DNA of 5,657 nucleotides. Source: Candidatus Woesearchaeota archaeon. GTDB taxonomy: Archaea > Nanobdellota > Nanobdellia > Woesearchaeales > PXDW01. Below are positions 1 to 5,657 of the stretch, piece after piece. The stretch is from positions 1-5,657 of the forward strand of contig PXDW01000002.1 in the NCBI GenBank assembly GCA_003564925.1, given 5' to 3'. The notes beneath the pieces are model-generated. The model worked only from the letters and a program-made list of their open reading frames with translations, did no database searches and was not told the origin of the DNA. The position numbers were made by a program, and so were the translations under genes. The first letter of the stretch is position 1. The number at the start of each line of letters is the position of its first letter.

Positions 1-363
1 TTAGATAATTGCTTAAAGATATTTAAAGAAAAAAAACCAGAGATCTTATTTTCAGTTGTAAAGGCAAGAAGAAGTCCTTATTTCAATATGGTAGAGGTTG
101 ATGAAAAAGGAAAAATAAGTGTTTCAAAAAGATTAGATAACCCTGTATTGAGAACACAGGATGTTCCAAAGGTTTATGATATGAATGCGTCTATTTATTT
201 TTATAGCAGAGGATTTTTATTAAATACAGATTATGTGTATCCATTATCATCAGAAAATGCTCAAATATATATAATGGATGAGATTTCTGCTTTAGACATA
301 GACAATGAAATAGATCTAAAATACCTGGAATTCTTAATTAAAAACAAGGAGGTAGAATTATGA
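1..363 (+). CDS. neuA: CMP-nonulosonic acid synthetase (acylneuraminate cytidylyltransferase family), C-terminal part, 5' truncated
   Basis: The frame is open from base 1 and gives 120 residues before TGA, so the start lies outside the window and about half of a usual 220-240 residue protein is missing, including the N-terminal CTP-binding region. The visible part carries family hallmarks: SPYFNMVE (residues 25-32 of the fragment), a TQDVPKVYDMNASIY segment (52-66) that in the family lines the sugar-binding pocket and dimer region, and a closing DIDNEID motif (99-105) whose aspartates bind the catalytic metal. The family transfers CMP from CTP to a nonulosonic acid (sialic, legionaminic or related) in the cytoplasm. 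An internal ATG at 88 lies inside the conserved motif and is not a real start. The stop overlaps the next start by four bases (ATGA). Which acid is activated cannot be told; LegF (CMP-legionaminate synthetase) is as likely as NeuA in the strict sense. Confidence 0.9.
   Translation, partial: LDNCLKIFKEKKPEILFSVVKARRSPYFNMVEVDEKGKISVSKRLDNPVLRTQDVPKVYDMNASIYFYSRGFLLNTDYVYPLSSENAQIYIMDEISALDIDNEIDLKYLEFLIKNKEVEL
346..353 (+). promoter_or_regulatory. Strong Shine-Dalgarno site for the SDR gene
   Basis: AAGGAGGT lies six bases before the ATG at 360, inside the last codons of the upstream synthetase gene. It is a near-full match to the 16S rRNA 3' end, the strongest ribosome binding site in the window, and it fixes the start of the SDR gene. 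Confidence 0.8.
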
Positions 364-1148
364 CCAACTATATTGAAAAATTCAAATTAAAAAACAAAAA
401 AGCTATTGTCTGCGGAGGGCTTGGCTTGATTGGAAAAGAAGTTAGCATCGCTTTGTCTCAGGCAGGAGCTAAAGTCTTAATTCTTGACAACAATGAATCT
501 GCCTGGAAAGAATTTAAAGAAAAAAACAAAGAACTTGATTTAGATTTTGTTAAGTTTGATATTACAGATATAAGTAACCTTGGCAAAAACATATCAAAAG
601 TATATAAAGACTTTGGCCCAATAGACATTTTGATAAACACAGCCTATCCCAGAACAAAAGACTGGGGAAATAAGCTTGAAGACATAAAAGCAGAGTCATG
701 GCAGAAGAATGTTGACATGCTTATGAACTCTTATTGCTTAATAACAAAAGAAATTGCAGAGTTAATGAAAAAAGATAAAATTAAAGGAAGTATTATCAAC
801 TTTGGCTCTGTTCATGGTATTGTTGGACCTGATTTTGGGGTTTATTCAGGAACTGATATGACAAGCCCTGCTGCATATTCAGCAATAAAAGGAGGGATTA
901 TTAATTTTTCAAGATATGCTGCTTCTTATTATGGAAAATACCAGATAAGAGTTAATTGCCTATGTCCTGGAGGAATATTTGACAACCAAGATAAAACATT
1001 TGTTGCAAATTATGAGGAAAGAACTCCGTTAAAAAGAATGGGAAATCCTGAAGAAATTGCTTCAGCAGCTTTGTTTTTAGCTTCTGATGCCTCATCTTAT
1101 ATAACTGGAACAACATTCATGGTAGATGGTGGCTGGACCTGTATATAA
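360..1148 (+). CDS. PtmA-like short-chain dehydrogenase/reductase
   Basis: This 262-residue protein is a full-length classical SDR with a Rossmann fold. The glycine-rich nucleotide site is GGLGLIG (19-25), with an acidic residue after strand 2 (D43) that suggests NAD(H) rather than NADP(H). The NAG motif appears as NTA (93-95). The catalytic residues are S150, Y173 and K177, followed by PGG (203-205) and a C-terminal SSYITG...VDGGW signature (245-259). The long loop before the catalytic tyrosine (GPDFGVYSGTDMTSP, 156-170) resembles PtmA, the 'flagellin modification' SDR found in legionaminic acid clusters such as that of Campylobacter, where it has been proposed to act early in supplying the amino sugar. 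That role is recalled, not shown here, and the substrate is unknown. The start is supported by the strong ribosome binding site at 346-353 and the four-base overlap with the upstream stop, which suggests translational coupling. A generic sugar SDR is the alternative. Confidence 0.88.
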   Translation: MTNYIEKFKLKNKKAIVCGGLGLIGKEVSIALSQAGAKVLILDNNESAWKEFKEKNKELDLDFVKFDITDISNLGKNISKVYKDFGPIDILINTAYPRTKDWGNKLEDIKAESWQKNVDMLMNSYCLITKEIAELMKKDKIKGSIINFGSVHGIVGPDFGVYSGTDMTSPAAYSAIKGGIINFSRYAASYYGKYQIRVNCLCPGGIFDNQDKTFVANYEERTPLKRMGNPEEIASAALFLASDASSYITGTTFMVDGGWTCI

Positions 1149-1158
1149 ATATAATAAA

Positions 1159-2214
1159 ATGAAAATTGTTGACAAGGAAATAGGTAAAGAAAAACCAGTA
1201 TTTGTTATAGCTGAAGCCGGAGTCAATCATAATGGAAAGATTGAACTAGCGAAAAAATTGATTGAAGCTGCAAAAGATGCGGGAGCTGATGCTATCAAAT
1301 TTCAGACATTTAAAACTGAGGATTTAGTAACAGAAAAGACAGATATGGCCTCTTATCAAAAAATAAATTTAAAAAAACAAGAGTCACAGAAATCTATGCT
1401 TAAAAAGCTAGAATTAGATTATAATGTATTCAAAGAGTTAAAAAATTATTGTGATAAAAAAGAAATAATATTTTTGTCAACACCACATACAGAAGATGCT
1501 GTTGATTTTCTCGATTCTTTAATTCCTGCTTTTAAGGTTGGCTCTGGAGATCTAACAAATATTCCTTTGTTGAAAAAAATAGCAAAAAAAGGAAAGCCAA
1601 TTATACTGGGAACAGGAATGGGAACATTAGATGAAGTTAAGGAAGCTGCTGATGCAATCAAATCAGAAGGAAATAATGAAATTGTCCTGCTTCATTGCAC
1701 AACAAATTACCCCTGTAAAAATGAAGAAGTAAATTTAAGGGCTATGAAAACAATTGAAAAAGAAACTAATTGCTTGGCGGGCTATTCTGACCACACTTTA
1801 GGGATAGAAGTTTCCCTCATGGCTGCAAAACTAGGAGCAGTCTTGGTTGAAAAACACTTTACTTTGGATAAAAATATGGAAGGTCCTGACCACAAAGCAT
1901 CCTTAGAGCCTTGGGAGCTAAAAGAACTAATAAAAAGGTTAAGAAATAAAGATTATCCTGAACTAAATGAAACTATTCTTGGCTCTGAAGAAAAGAGGCC
2001 GACAGAATCAGAAGTTAAAATATCTGAATTTATAAGAAAAAGTGTTGTTGCTAAAGCTGATATCAATAAAGGAGAAAAAATAACAAAAGATATACTTATA
2101 GTAAAAAGACCAGGAACTGGAATAAAGCCAAAAGATATTAACAAAGTAATTGGGAAAATAACAAGCAAAGATATAAAAAAAGATGAATTGATCTTATGGA
2201 GTGATGTAAAATGA
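1159..2214 (+). CDS. neuB: Nonulosonic acid synthase (NeuB/LegI family, PEP-condensing, with SAF domain)
   Basis: The 351-residue protein condenses phosphoenolpyruvate with an N-acetylmannosamine-type six-carbon sugar to form a nine-carbon acid, releasing phosphate. A TIM barrel spans roughly 12-260: AEAGVNHNG (18-26), KFQTF (47-51), STPHT (107-111), KVGSGD (126-131), HCTTNYP (179-185), YSDHT (209-213) and EKHFTLDK (231-238). H212 and H233 match the metal-binding histidines known in NeuB. The C-terminal SAF (antifreeze-like) domain covers about 290-349 and has the RPGTGI motif (317-322), whose arginine reaches the partner's active site in the family dimer. An in-frame ATG at 1126 would add 11 residues and overlap the SDR gene by 23 bases. 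I chose 1159 because family similarity starts there, the length fits, and neither start has a ribosome binding site. Motifs do not separate sialate from legionaminate synthase. The stop overlaps the next start (ATGA). Confidence 0.93.
   Translation: MKIVDKEIGKEKPVFVIAEAGVNHNGKIELAKKLIEAAKDAGADAIKFQTFKTEDLVTEKTDMASYQKINLKKQESQKSMLKKLELDYNVFKELKNYCDKKEIIFLSTPHTEDAVDFLDSLIPAFKVGSGDLTNIPLLKKIAKKGKPIILGTGMGTLDEVKEAADAIKSEGNNEIVLLHCTTNYPCKNEEVNLRAMKTIEKETNCLAGYSDHTLGIEVSLMAAKLGAVLVEKHFTLDKNMEGPDHKASLEPWELKELIKRLRNKDYPELNETILGSEEKRPTESEVKISEFIRKSVVAKADINKGEKITKDILIVKRPGTGIKPKDINKVIGKITSKDIKKDELILWSDVK
2198..2204 (+). promoter_or_regulatory. Probable Shine-Dalgarno site for the PIG-L deacetylase gene
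   Basis: GGAGTGA sits six bases before the ATG at 2211, inside the end of the NeuB gene. It matches the archaeal/bacterial anti-SD complement GGAGGTGA with one G missing, so pairing is plausible but weaker than at 346-353. It supports the start at the ATGA overlap. Confidence 0.5.
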
Positions 2215-2858
2215 AAGTTTTGGTTATAGCGGCTCATCCTGATGATGAAATTTTAGGCTTAGGGGGAACTTTACTCAAACATAAAGAGAATGGAGATGAC
2301 ATATATATTTGCATGGTTACAAAAGCCTACGAGCCAGAGTGGAGTAAAGAATATATTGAAAATAAACAAAAGGAATCAAAAGAAGTTGACAAAGCTCTTG
2401 GAACAAAAAAAAGAATTTATTGTAATTTCCCTACAGTTAAATTGAATACAATACCTTCTGGAGAATTTGGAAAAAAGATAATGGATATAGTTAATGAAGT
2501 TGAACCCGACATTGTATACACACATTACGAACATGATCTTAACGCTGACCATGGTATAATATTCAATGCAGTAATGGTCGCTACAAGACCTTTAAAGAAA
2601 AAAAAGATGAAAGTAATATGCTTTGAGACAATGTCTTCTTCAGAATGGAATAACAAAGAGTTTGTTCCAAATTATTATGTTGATATAACAAAATATATTG
2701 ACAAAAAAGTGGAGCTTTTCTCAAAATACAAATCTGAAGTTAAAGAATATCCACATCCAAGAAGCAAAGAAGGAATAAGAATATGGGCAAACTGGAGAGG
2801 CATAAGGATGTGTACTGAGTATGCTGAAGCTTTCCATATTGTGAGGGAATATTGGTAA
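2211..2858 (+). CDS. PIG-L (LmbE-like) family zinc-dependent N-deacetylase
   Basis: The 215-residue protein begins with the family signature VIAAHPDDE (5-13), in which H9 and D12 bind zinc and D11 is the usual catalytic base. The third zinc ligand should be H114 in the HYEHDLNADHG stretch (105-115). A GGT segment (18-20) and a C-terminal EAFHIVREYW end (206-215) also fit the family. Length is typical (about 200-270). No signal peptide or membrane segment is seen, so it should be cytoplasmic. Known members remove N-acetyl groups from GlcNAc-type sugars (GPI, mycothiol and bacillithiol precursors, lincomycin LmbE-like proteins). Here it starts within the stop of the synthase gene and precedes a formyltransferase, which suggests that it frees an amine on the nonulosonic acid or a precursor for formylation. 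That substrate is inference. The ATG start is supported by the signature lying near the N-terminus and by the site at 2198-2204. Confidence 0.9.
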   Translation: MKVLVIAAHPDDEILGLGGTLLKHKENGDDIYICMVTKAYEPEWSKEYIENKQKESKEVDKALGTKKRIYCNFPTVKLNTIPSGEFGKKIMDIVNEVEPDIVYTHYEHDLNADHGIIFNAVMVATRPLKKKKMKVICFETMSSSEWNNKEFVPNYYVDITKYIDKKVELFSKYKSEVKEYPHPRSKEGIRIWANWRGIRMCTEYAEAFHIVREYW

Positions 2859-2886
2859 ATAATATTTAAAAAAGATTATAAGAAAA

Positions 2887-3645
2887 ATGAACATCATATG
2901 GTTATCTGCTAATTTATTAGGCTATGAATTACTAAAAGAAGCTATAAAAGTTAAAAAGGCAAGTATAAATTATTTAATAACTCTATCAAAGGATTCTAAA
3001 ACAATTATGTATGATTCTGTTGAAAATGAAAAATGGCATGAATTAGGAATAGAAGTAATTGAAGTTAACAAAATTAATGAAGAAGATAAAATAATTAGAA
3101 AATTAAAACCAGACCTGATTATAATGTCGGGATGGAGACAAATTATTGATAAAAATATCCTTGATATACCAAAAAAGGGTTTTATTGGATTTCATCCTAC
3201 GCTACTGCCAAAAGGTAGAGGGCCTGCTCCAATAATTAACTCAATACTAAATGAATTTAAAGAATCAGGCTTAACAATGTATTATGTTTCTGAAGGTCTA
3301 GATGATGGAGACATAATAGCTCAGGAAAAGTTTATTATAGAAAATGATGATTATGCAGAAGATGTTTATAATAAAGTAATAGAAGCAGGTAAAAAATTGA
3401 TTAGAGAACAATTGCCATTACTAATTGAAGGAAAAGCAAAAAGAATTTCACAAAATGAAGAAGAAGCAACAATATTTGAAAAAAGAACTATTAAGGATAA
3501 TGAAATTAATTTAGAAAAGGAAGATATAAATGAAATATATAAAAAGATAAGGGCATTATCTAAGCCATATAGAGGAGCATTTATTAAAAAAAATAATAAA
3601 AAATTAATAATATGGAAAGCTGACGTTGAAAATATTCAATATTAA
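2887..3645 (+). CDS. Formyltransferase family protein (Fmt/ArnA-like, probable sugar N-formyltransferase)
   Basis: This 252-residue protein has a formyl_trans_N domain (about 1-180) and a short C-terminal part (about 215-246, IRALSKPYRGAF then KLIIWKA) like the formyltransferase C domain of Fmt and ArnA. The 10-formyl-THF loop is recognisable as FHPTLLPKGRG (102-112), with catalytic H103, and the late active-site motif is LDDGD (138-142), where D139 matches the catalytic Asp. The Asn normally two residues before the His is a Gly (G101). The protein is about 60 residues shorter than housekeeping methionyl-tRNA formyltransferase (about 310), and its position between nonulosonic acid genes and beside folD favours an amino-sugar acceptor. 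A methionyl-tRNA role is unlikely in an archaeon but not excluded if the host is bacterial. No Shine-Dalgarno site precedes the ATG; the 28-base gap upstream is the largest in the window. The start is chosen because the first Rossmann strand (NIIWLSA) begins at residue 2. Confidence 0.87.
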   Translation: MNIIWLSANLLGYELLKEAIKVKKASINYLITLSKDSKTIMYDSVENEKWHELGIEVIEVNKINEEDKIIRKLKPDLIIMSGWRQIIDKNILDIPKKGFIGFHPTLLPKGRGPAPIINSILNEFKESGLTMYYVSEGLDDGDIIAQEKFIIENDDYAEDVYNKVIEAGKKLIREQLPLLIEGKAKRISQNEEEATIFEKRTIKDNEINLEKEDINEIYKKIRALSKPYRGAFIKKNNKKLIIWKADVENIQY

Positions 3646-3654
3646 AATAAAAAA

Positions 3655-4803
3655 ATGAAAAAGATTTGTGTATTAACAGGAACAAGAGCTGAATATGGCC
3701 TATTAAAACCAATTATAGAAAGGATTGATTCAGATAAAGAACTTGAACTAATCTTATTAGTTGCAGGCATGCATCTTTCTGAAGAATTTGGAAACACAAT
3801 AGATGAAATTAAGATGGATGGATTTAAGATTGATGGAACTATTGATATGAATCCAAAAGAAGATAAAAGCTGTGCAATGGCTTTTGCAATCGGAGAAGGT
3901 ATTCAAAAAATAACTTCTTTCTTTGAAAAAACAAAACCAGACATATTATTGATTTTAGGAGATAGAATTGAAGCTTTAGCAGCAACAATAGCTGCAGCCT
4001 ATTGTAATATTGTAATAGCACATATACATGGAGGGGACACATCCAAAGCAGGTTTAGATGAATCTGCAAGACATGCCATAACAAAATTCGCACATATCCA
4101 CTTTCCTGCAACAAAGACTAGTGCTGAAAGAATAAAAAAGTTGGGAGAAGATGTGTCGAGAATATTTGTTTCAGGAGCCCCATGTCTTGACACCATACTT
4201 AACAAAAAATTATTTGATAAAAAAGAGCTTGAAAAGAAACTGAAGATTAGATTACAAAAGCCATTTATTTTATTGTTGCAGCATTCAGTCACTACAGAGG
4301 CTGAAGATGCTGGAAAACAGATTATAGAAACATTAGAAGCAATAAAAAAATTAGAAATTCAGACAATTGTGATATATCCTAACTCTGACACAGGCGGAAG
4401 AGTAATCATCAAAAAGATTGATGAATACAGCAAAAAATTTTCTTTCATTGAAACATTTAAGAGTTTATCCCACAAAGAATATCTTAGTTTAATGAAATAT
4501 GCTGATGTAATGGTGGGTAATTCAAGCAGTGGGATAATAGAATCATCTTCATTTAAACTGCCAGTAATAAATATTGGCATAAGACAAGAAGGAAGAGAAA
4601 GATCAAATAATGTGATAGACGTTAAACCAGATAAACAACAAATATTAAATGCTATAGAGAAGGTTTTATCTAAGGAATTTAAAGAATCGATATCGCAATG
4701 TAAAAATCCTTATGGAAATGGCAATGCTGCTGAAATAATTACAAAAACTTTATCTGAATTAAAGATTAACAAGGATTTTTTGCAAAAGAAAATTACCTAC
4801 TAA
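3655..4803 (+). CDS. neuC: Hydrolysing nucleotide-sugar 2-epimerase (NeuC/LegG family)
   Basis: The 382-residue protein has the GT-B-like fold of UDP-GlcNAc 2-epimerases. Visible motifs are TGTRAEYG (8-15), LGDRIE (101-106), HIHGGD (123-128), LDESARHAITK (134-144), QHSVTTE (209-215), YPNSDTGG (241-248), GNSSSGIIES (288-297) and QEGRER (311-316), which together are diagnostic for the hydrolysing NeuC type. Such enzymes cleave the nucleotide while inverting C2: NeuC makes ManNAc from UDP-GlcNAc, and LegG makes the 2,4-diacetamido mannose analogue from a GDP sugar in Campylobacter. The product feeds the NeuB-type synthase encoded upstream. Most NeuC proteins have HGGE where this has HGGD. Length is normal (370-390). 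The ATG follows nine bases after the previous stop with no Shine-Dalgarno site; the start is fixed because TGTRAEYG sits at its usual distance from the N-terminus. UDP- versus GDP-sugar use cannot be read from the sequence. Confidence 0.93.
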   Translation: MKKICVLTGTRAEYGLLKPIIERIDSDKELELILLVAGMHLSEEFGNTIDEIKMDGFKIDGTIDMNPKEDKSCAMAFAIGEGIQKITSFFEKTKPDILLILGDRIEALAATIAAAYCNIVIAHIHGGDTSKAGLDESARHAITKFAHIHFPATKTSAERIKKLGEDVSRIFVSGAPCLDTILNKKLFDKKELEKKLKIRLQKPFILLLQHSVTTEAEDAGKQIIETLEAIKKLEIQTIVIYPNSDTGGRVIIKKIDEYSKKFSFIETFKSLSHKEYLSLMKYADVMVGNSSSGIIESSSFKLPVINIGIRQEGRERSNNVIDVKPDKQQILNAIEKVLSKEFKESISQCKNPYGNGNAAEIITKTLSELKINKDFLQKKITY

Positions 4804-4804
4804 A

Positions 4805-5647
4805 ATGTCAGGAAAAATAATTGATGGAAAAAAGATATCGAAATCAATATTATTAGAGTTAAAAAAAGAAATATCTGAATTAGATGAAAAGCCAAAACTT
4901 TCAATAATTTTATGTGGGGATTTGATTGAGTCAGTTATTTATACAGATATAAAAAAGAAAAAAGGCACTGAGATTGGAATTGATGTTGAGATTCATAAAT
5001 TTCCTGATGATATTAAGCAGGAGAAGTTAATAAAAAAGATCAAGGAATTGAATAAGGAATCAGACGGATTAATTGTACAACTGCCTTTGCCCAAAACATT
5101 AGAAACAAATAAAGTTTTATCTGCAATAGACCCAGCAAAAGATGTGGATGGGCTTACCCCATTGAATTTTGGAAAAACCTTTATCGGACAAGAAGAATTA
5201 GTTCCTGCAACACCTTTGGGAATTATTAGATTACTTGAAGAATACAACATAAATATAAAAGGTAAAGATATTGCTATTATTGGAAAAAGCAATATAGTTG
5301 GAAAGCCTTTGGCATTTATGCTTGCTAACAGGGGGGCTACGATAACTCTTTGCAATAACAATACAAAAGATCTTAATGAAAAAACATTAAAATCAGATAT
5401 TATTGTATCGGCAACCGGAAAGCCAGGACTTATTACTAAAAATATGGTTAAGCAAGGTGTTATAATAATAGATGCAGGTTATGGAAAAAAAGATGGAAAA
5501 GCTTATGGTGATGCTTGTTTTGATGAAATAAAAGAAAAGGCATCATATATAACACCAGTTCCTGGAGGTGTTGGACCTATGACAGTTGCTGTATTGCTTG
5601 AAAACACATTAAAGGCTTATAAGAGGAATAAAAATGGACAGATTTAA
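4805..5647 (+). CDS. folD: Bifunctional 5,10-methylene-THF dehydrogenase/5,10-methenyl-THF cyclohydrolase (FolD)
   Basis: FolD oxidises 5,10-methylene-THF with NAD(P)+ and hydrolyses the product to 10-formyl-THF in the cytoplasm. The 280-residue protein is full length. Folate-site residues are present: S43, Y46 and the catalytic K50 in the SxxYxxxK motif, DGLIVQLPLP (87-96) with Q92, and KDVDG (112-116) with D115. The Rossmann part has GKSNIVGKP (160-168), SATGKPG (202-208) and the terminal PVPGGVGPMT signature (251-260). Deviations: the usual PCTP is PATP (134-137), and the cofactor-loop motif usually like CHSRT is CNNNT (183-187). It begins one base after the epimerase stop, without a ribosome binding site. 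Standing in a nonulosonic acid operon with a formyltransferase, it probably supplies the formyl donor for that enzyme, although it may also serve as the cell's only FolD. Confidence 0.95.
   Translation: MSGKIIDGKKISKSILLELKKEISELDEKPKLSIILCGDLIESVIYTDIKKKKGTEIGIDVEIHKFPDDIKQEKLIKKIKELNKESDGLIVQLPLPKTLETNKVLSAIDPAKDVDGLTPLNFGKTFIGQEELVPATPLGIIRLLEEYNINIKGKDIAIIGKSNIVGKPLAFMLANRGATITLCNNNTKDLNEKTLKSDIIVSATGKPGLITKNMVKQGVIIIDAGYGKKDGKAYGDACFDEIKEKASYITPVPGGVGPMTVAVLLENTLKAYKRNKNGQI
5623..5627 (+). promoter_or_regulatory. Probable Shine-Dalgarno site for the gene running off the right end
   Basis: GAGGA lies six bases before the ATG at 5634, within the last codons of folD. It is short but has the same spacing as the two other ribosome binding sites seen here, which supports the ATG as a real start. 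Confidence 0.45.
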
Positions 5648-5657
5648 AGACTGGAAA
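5634..5657 (+). CDS. Start of an unidentified gene, cut by the window end
   Basis: An ATG inside the end of folD, in a different frame, opens a reading frame of eight codons (MDRFKDWK) before the window stops. It overlaps folD by 14 bases and has a plausible ribosome binding site at 5623-5627, so it is probably the next gene of the operon. Eight residues are too few to name a family. A further folate or nonulosonic acid gene would fit the context, but nothing in the sequence shows it. Confidence 0.45.

Noticed and set aside
88..90. ATG at 88 as the start of a short 91-residue gene
   Set aside because: The frame is open to the window edge and the Met lies within the conserved PYFNMVE motif of the cytidylyltransferase family, so it is internal to a truncated gene.
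1142..1153. TATATAAATATA just before the NeuB start, possible promoter
   Set aside because: It lies only about 6-17 bases before the ATG, so it cannot place a start site upstream of the gene; it is more likely ordinary AT-rich spacer overlapping the SDR stop.
458..2237. Minus-strand reading frames opposite the SDR, NeuB and start of the deacetylase
   Set aside because: Short, without recognisable motifs or ribosome binding sites, and fully explained as shadows of conserved plus-strand genes.
2857..2886. A/T-rich stretch with TTTAAAAA before the formyltransferase gene, resembling an archaeal TATA box
   Set aside because: TTTAAAAA is too close to the ATG at 2887: transcription would start inside the gene, and the next in-frame Met is residue 41. 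An AAATAATA stretch just upstream would fit a leaderless start, but in such AT-rich DNA this is not distinguishable from background.
4772..4804. T-run (GATTTTTTG) near the end of the epimerase gene as a possible transcription terminator
   Set aside because: It is inside coding sequence, has no hairpin before it, and folD follows one base after the stop, so termination here would be unlikely.
3839..5361. Minus-strand reading frames opposite the epimerase and folD genes (up to 122 codons)
   Set aside because: They lie wholly inside strongly recognised plus-strand genes, and their translations show no family motifs and have biased compositions typical of antisense frames in AT-rich coding DNA.

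Overview
The window is AT-rich and coding-dense. Everything reads on the + strand: eight reading frames packed head to tail with junctions from a 14-base overlap to a 28-base gap, so it looks like one operon. I see no RNA gene, repeat array, mobile element or minus-strand gene, and no gene-free stretch longer than 28 bases. All arginine codons I could read (about 44) are AGA or AGG, and CpG is scarce. Several genes lack a Shine-Dalgarno sequence, and the proteins are rich in Lys, Ile, Asn and Glu. Together this suggests a low-GC archaeon, perhaps a DPANN-type genome, but a low-GC bacterium cannot be excluded from this sequence alone.

Layout: (1) the 3' part of a CMP-sialic-acid synthetase type gene (NeuA/LegF family, cut by the window start); (2) a PtmA-like short-chain dehydrogenase; (3) a NeuB/LegI-type nonulosonic acid synthase; (4) a PIG-L (LmbE-like) zinc N-deacetylase; (5) a Fmt/ArnA-like formyltransferase; (6) a NeuC/LegG-type hydrolysing nucleotide-sugar 2-epimerase; (7) FolD, the bifunctional methylene-THF dehydrogenase/methenyl-THF cyclohydrolase; (8) the first eight codons of another gene.

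NeuC, NeuB and NeuA give the core route to a CMP-activated nonulosonic acid: epimerisation/hydrolysis of a nucleotide sugar, condensation with phosphoenolpyruvate, then CMP activation. The PtmA-like gene points towards a legionaminic-acid-type pathway rather than plain N-acetylneuraminate, but no dehydratase, aminotransferase or acetyltransferase is visible here to settle it.

The notable part is the insertion of a deacetylase, a formyltransferase and FolD into this core. FolD makes 10-formyl-tetrahydrofolate, the donor used by sugar N-formyltransferases. The simplest reading is a self-contained module that strips an N-acetyl group from a sugar, replaces it with N-formyl and supplies its own formyl donor, giving an N-formylated nonulosonic acid for a surface glycan or glycoprotein. 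This is inference from gene content; the families themselves are recognised with good confidence.
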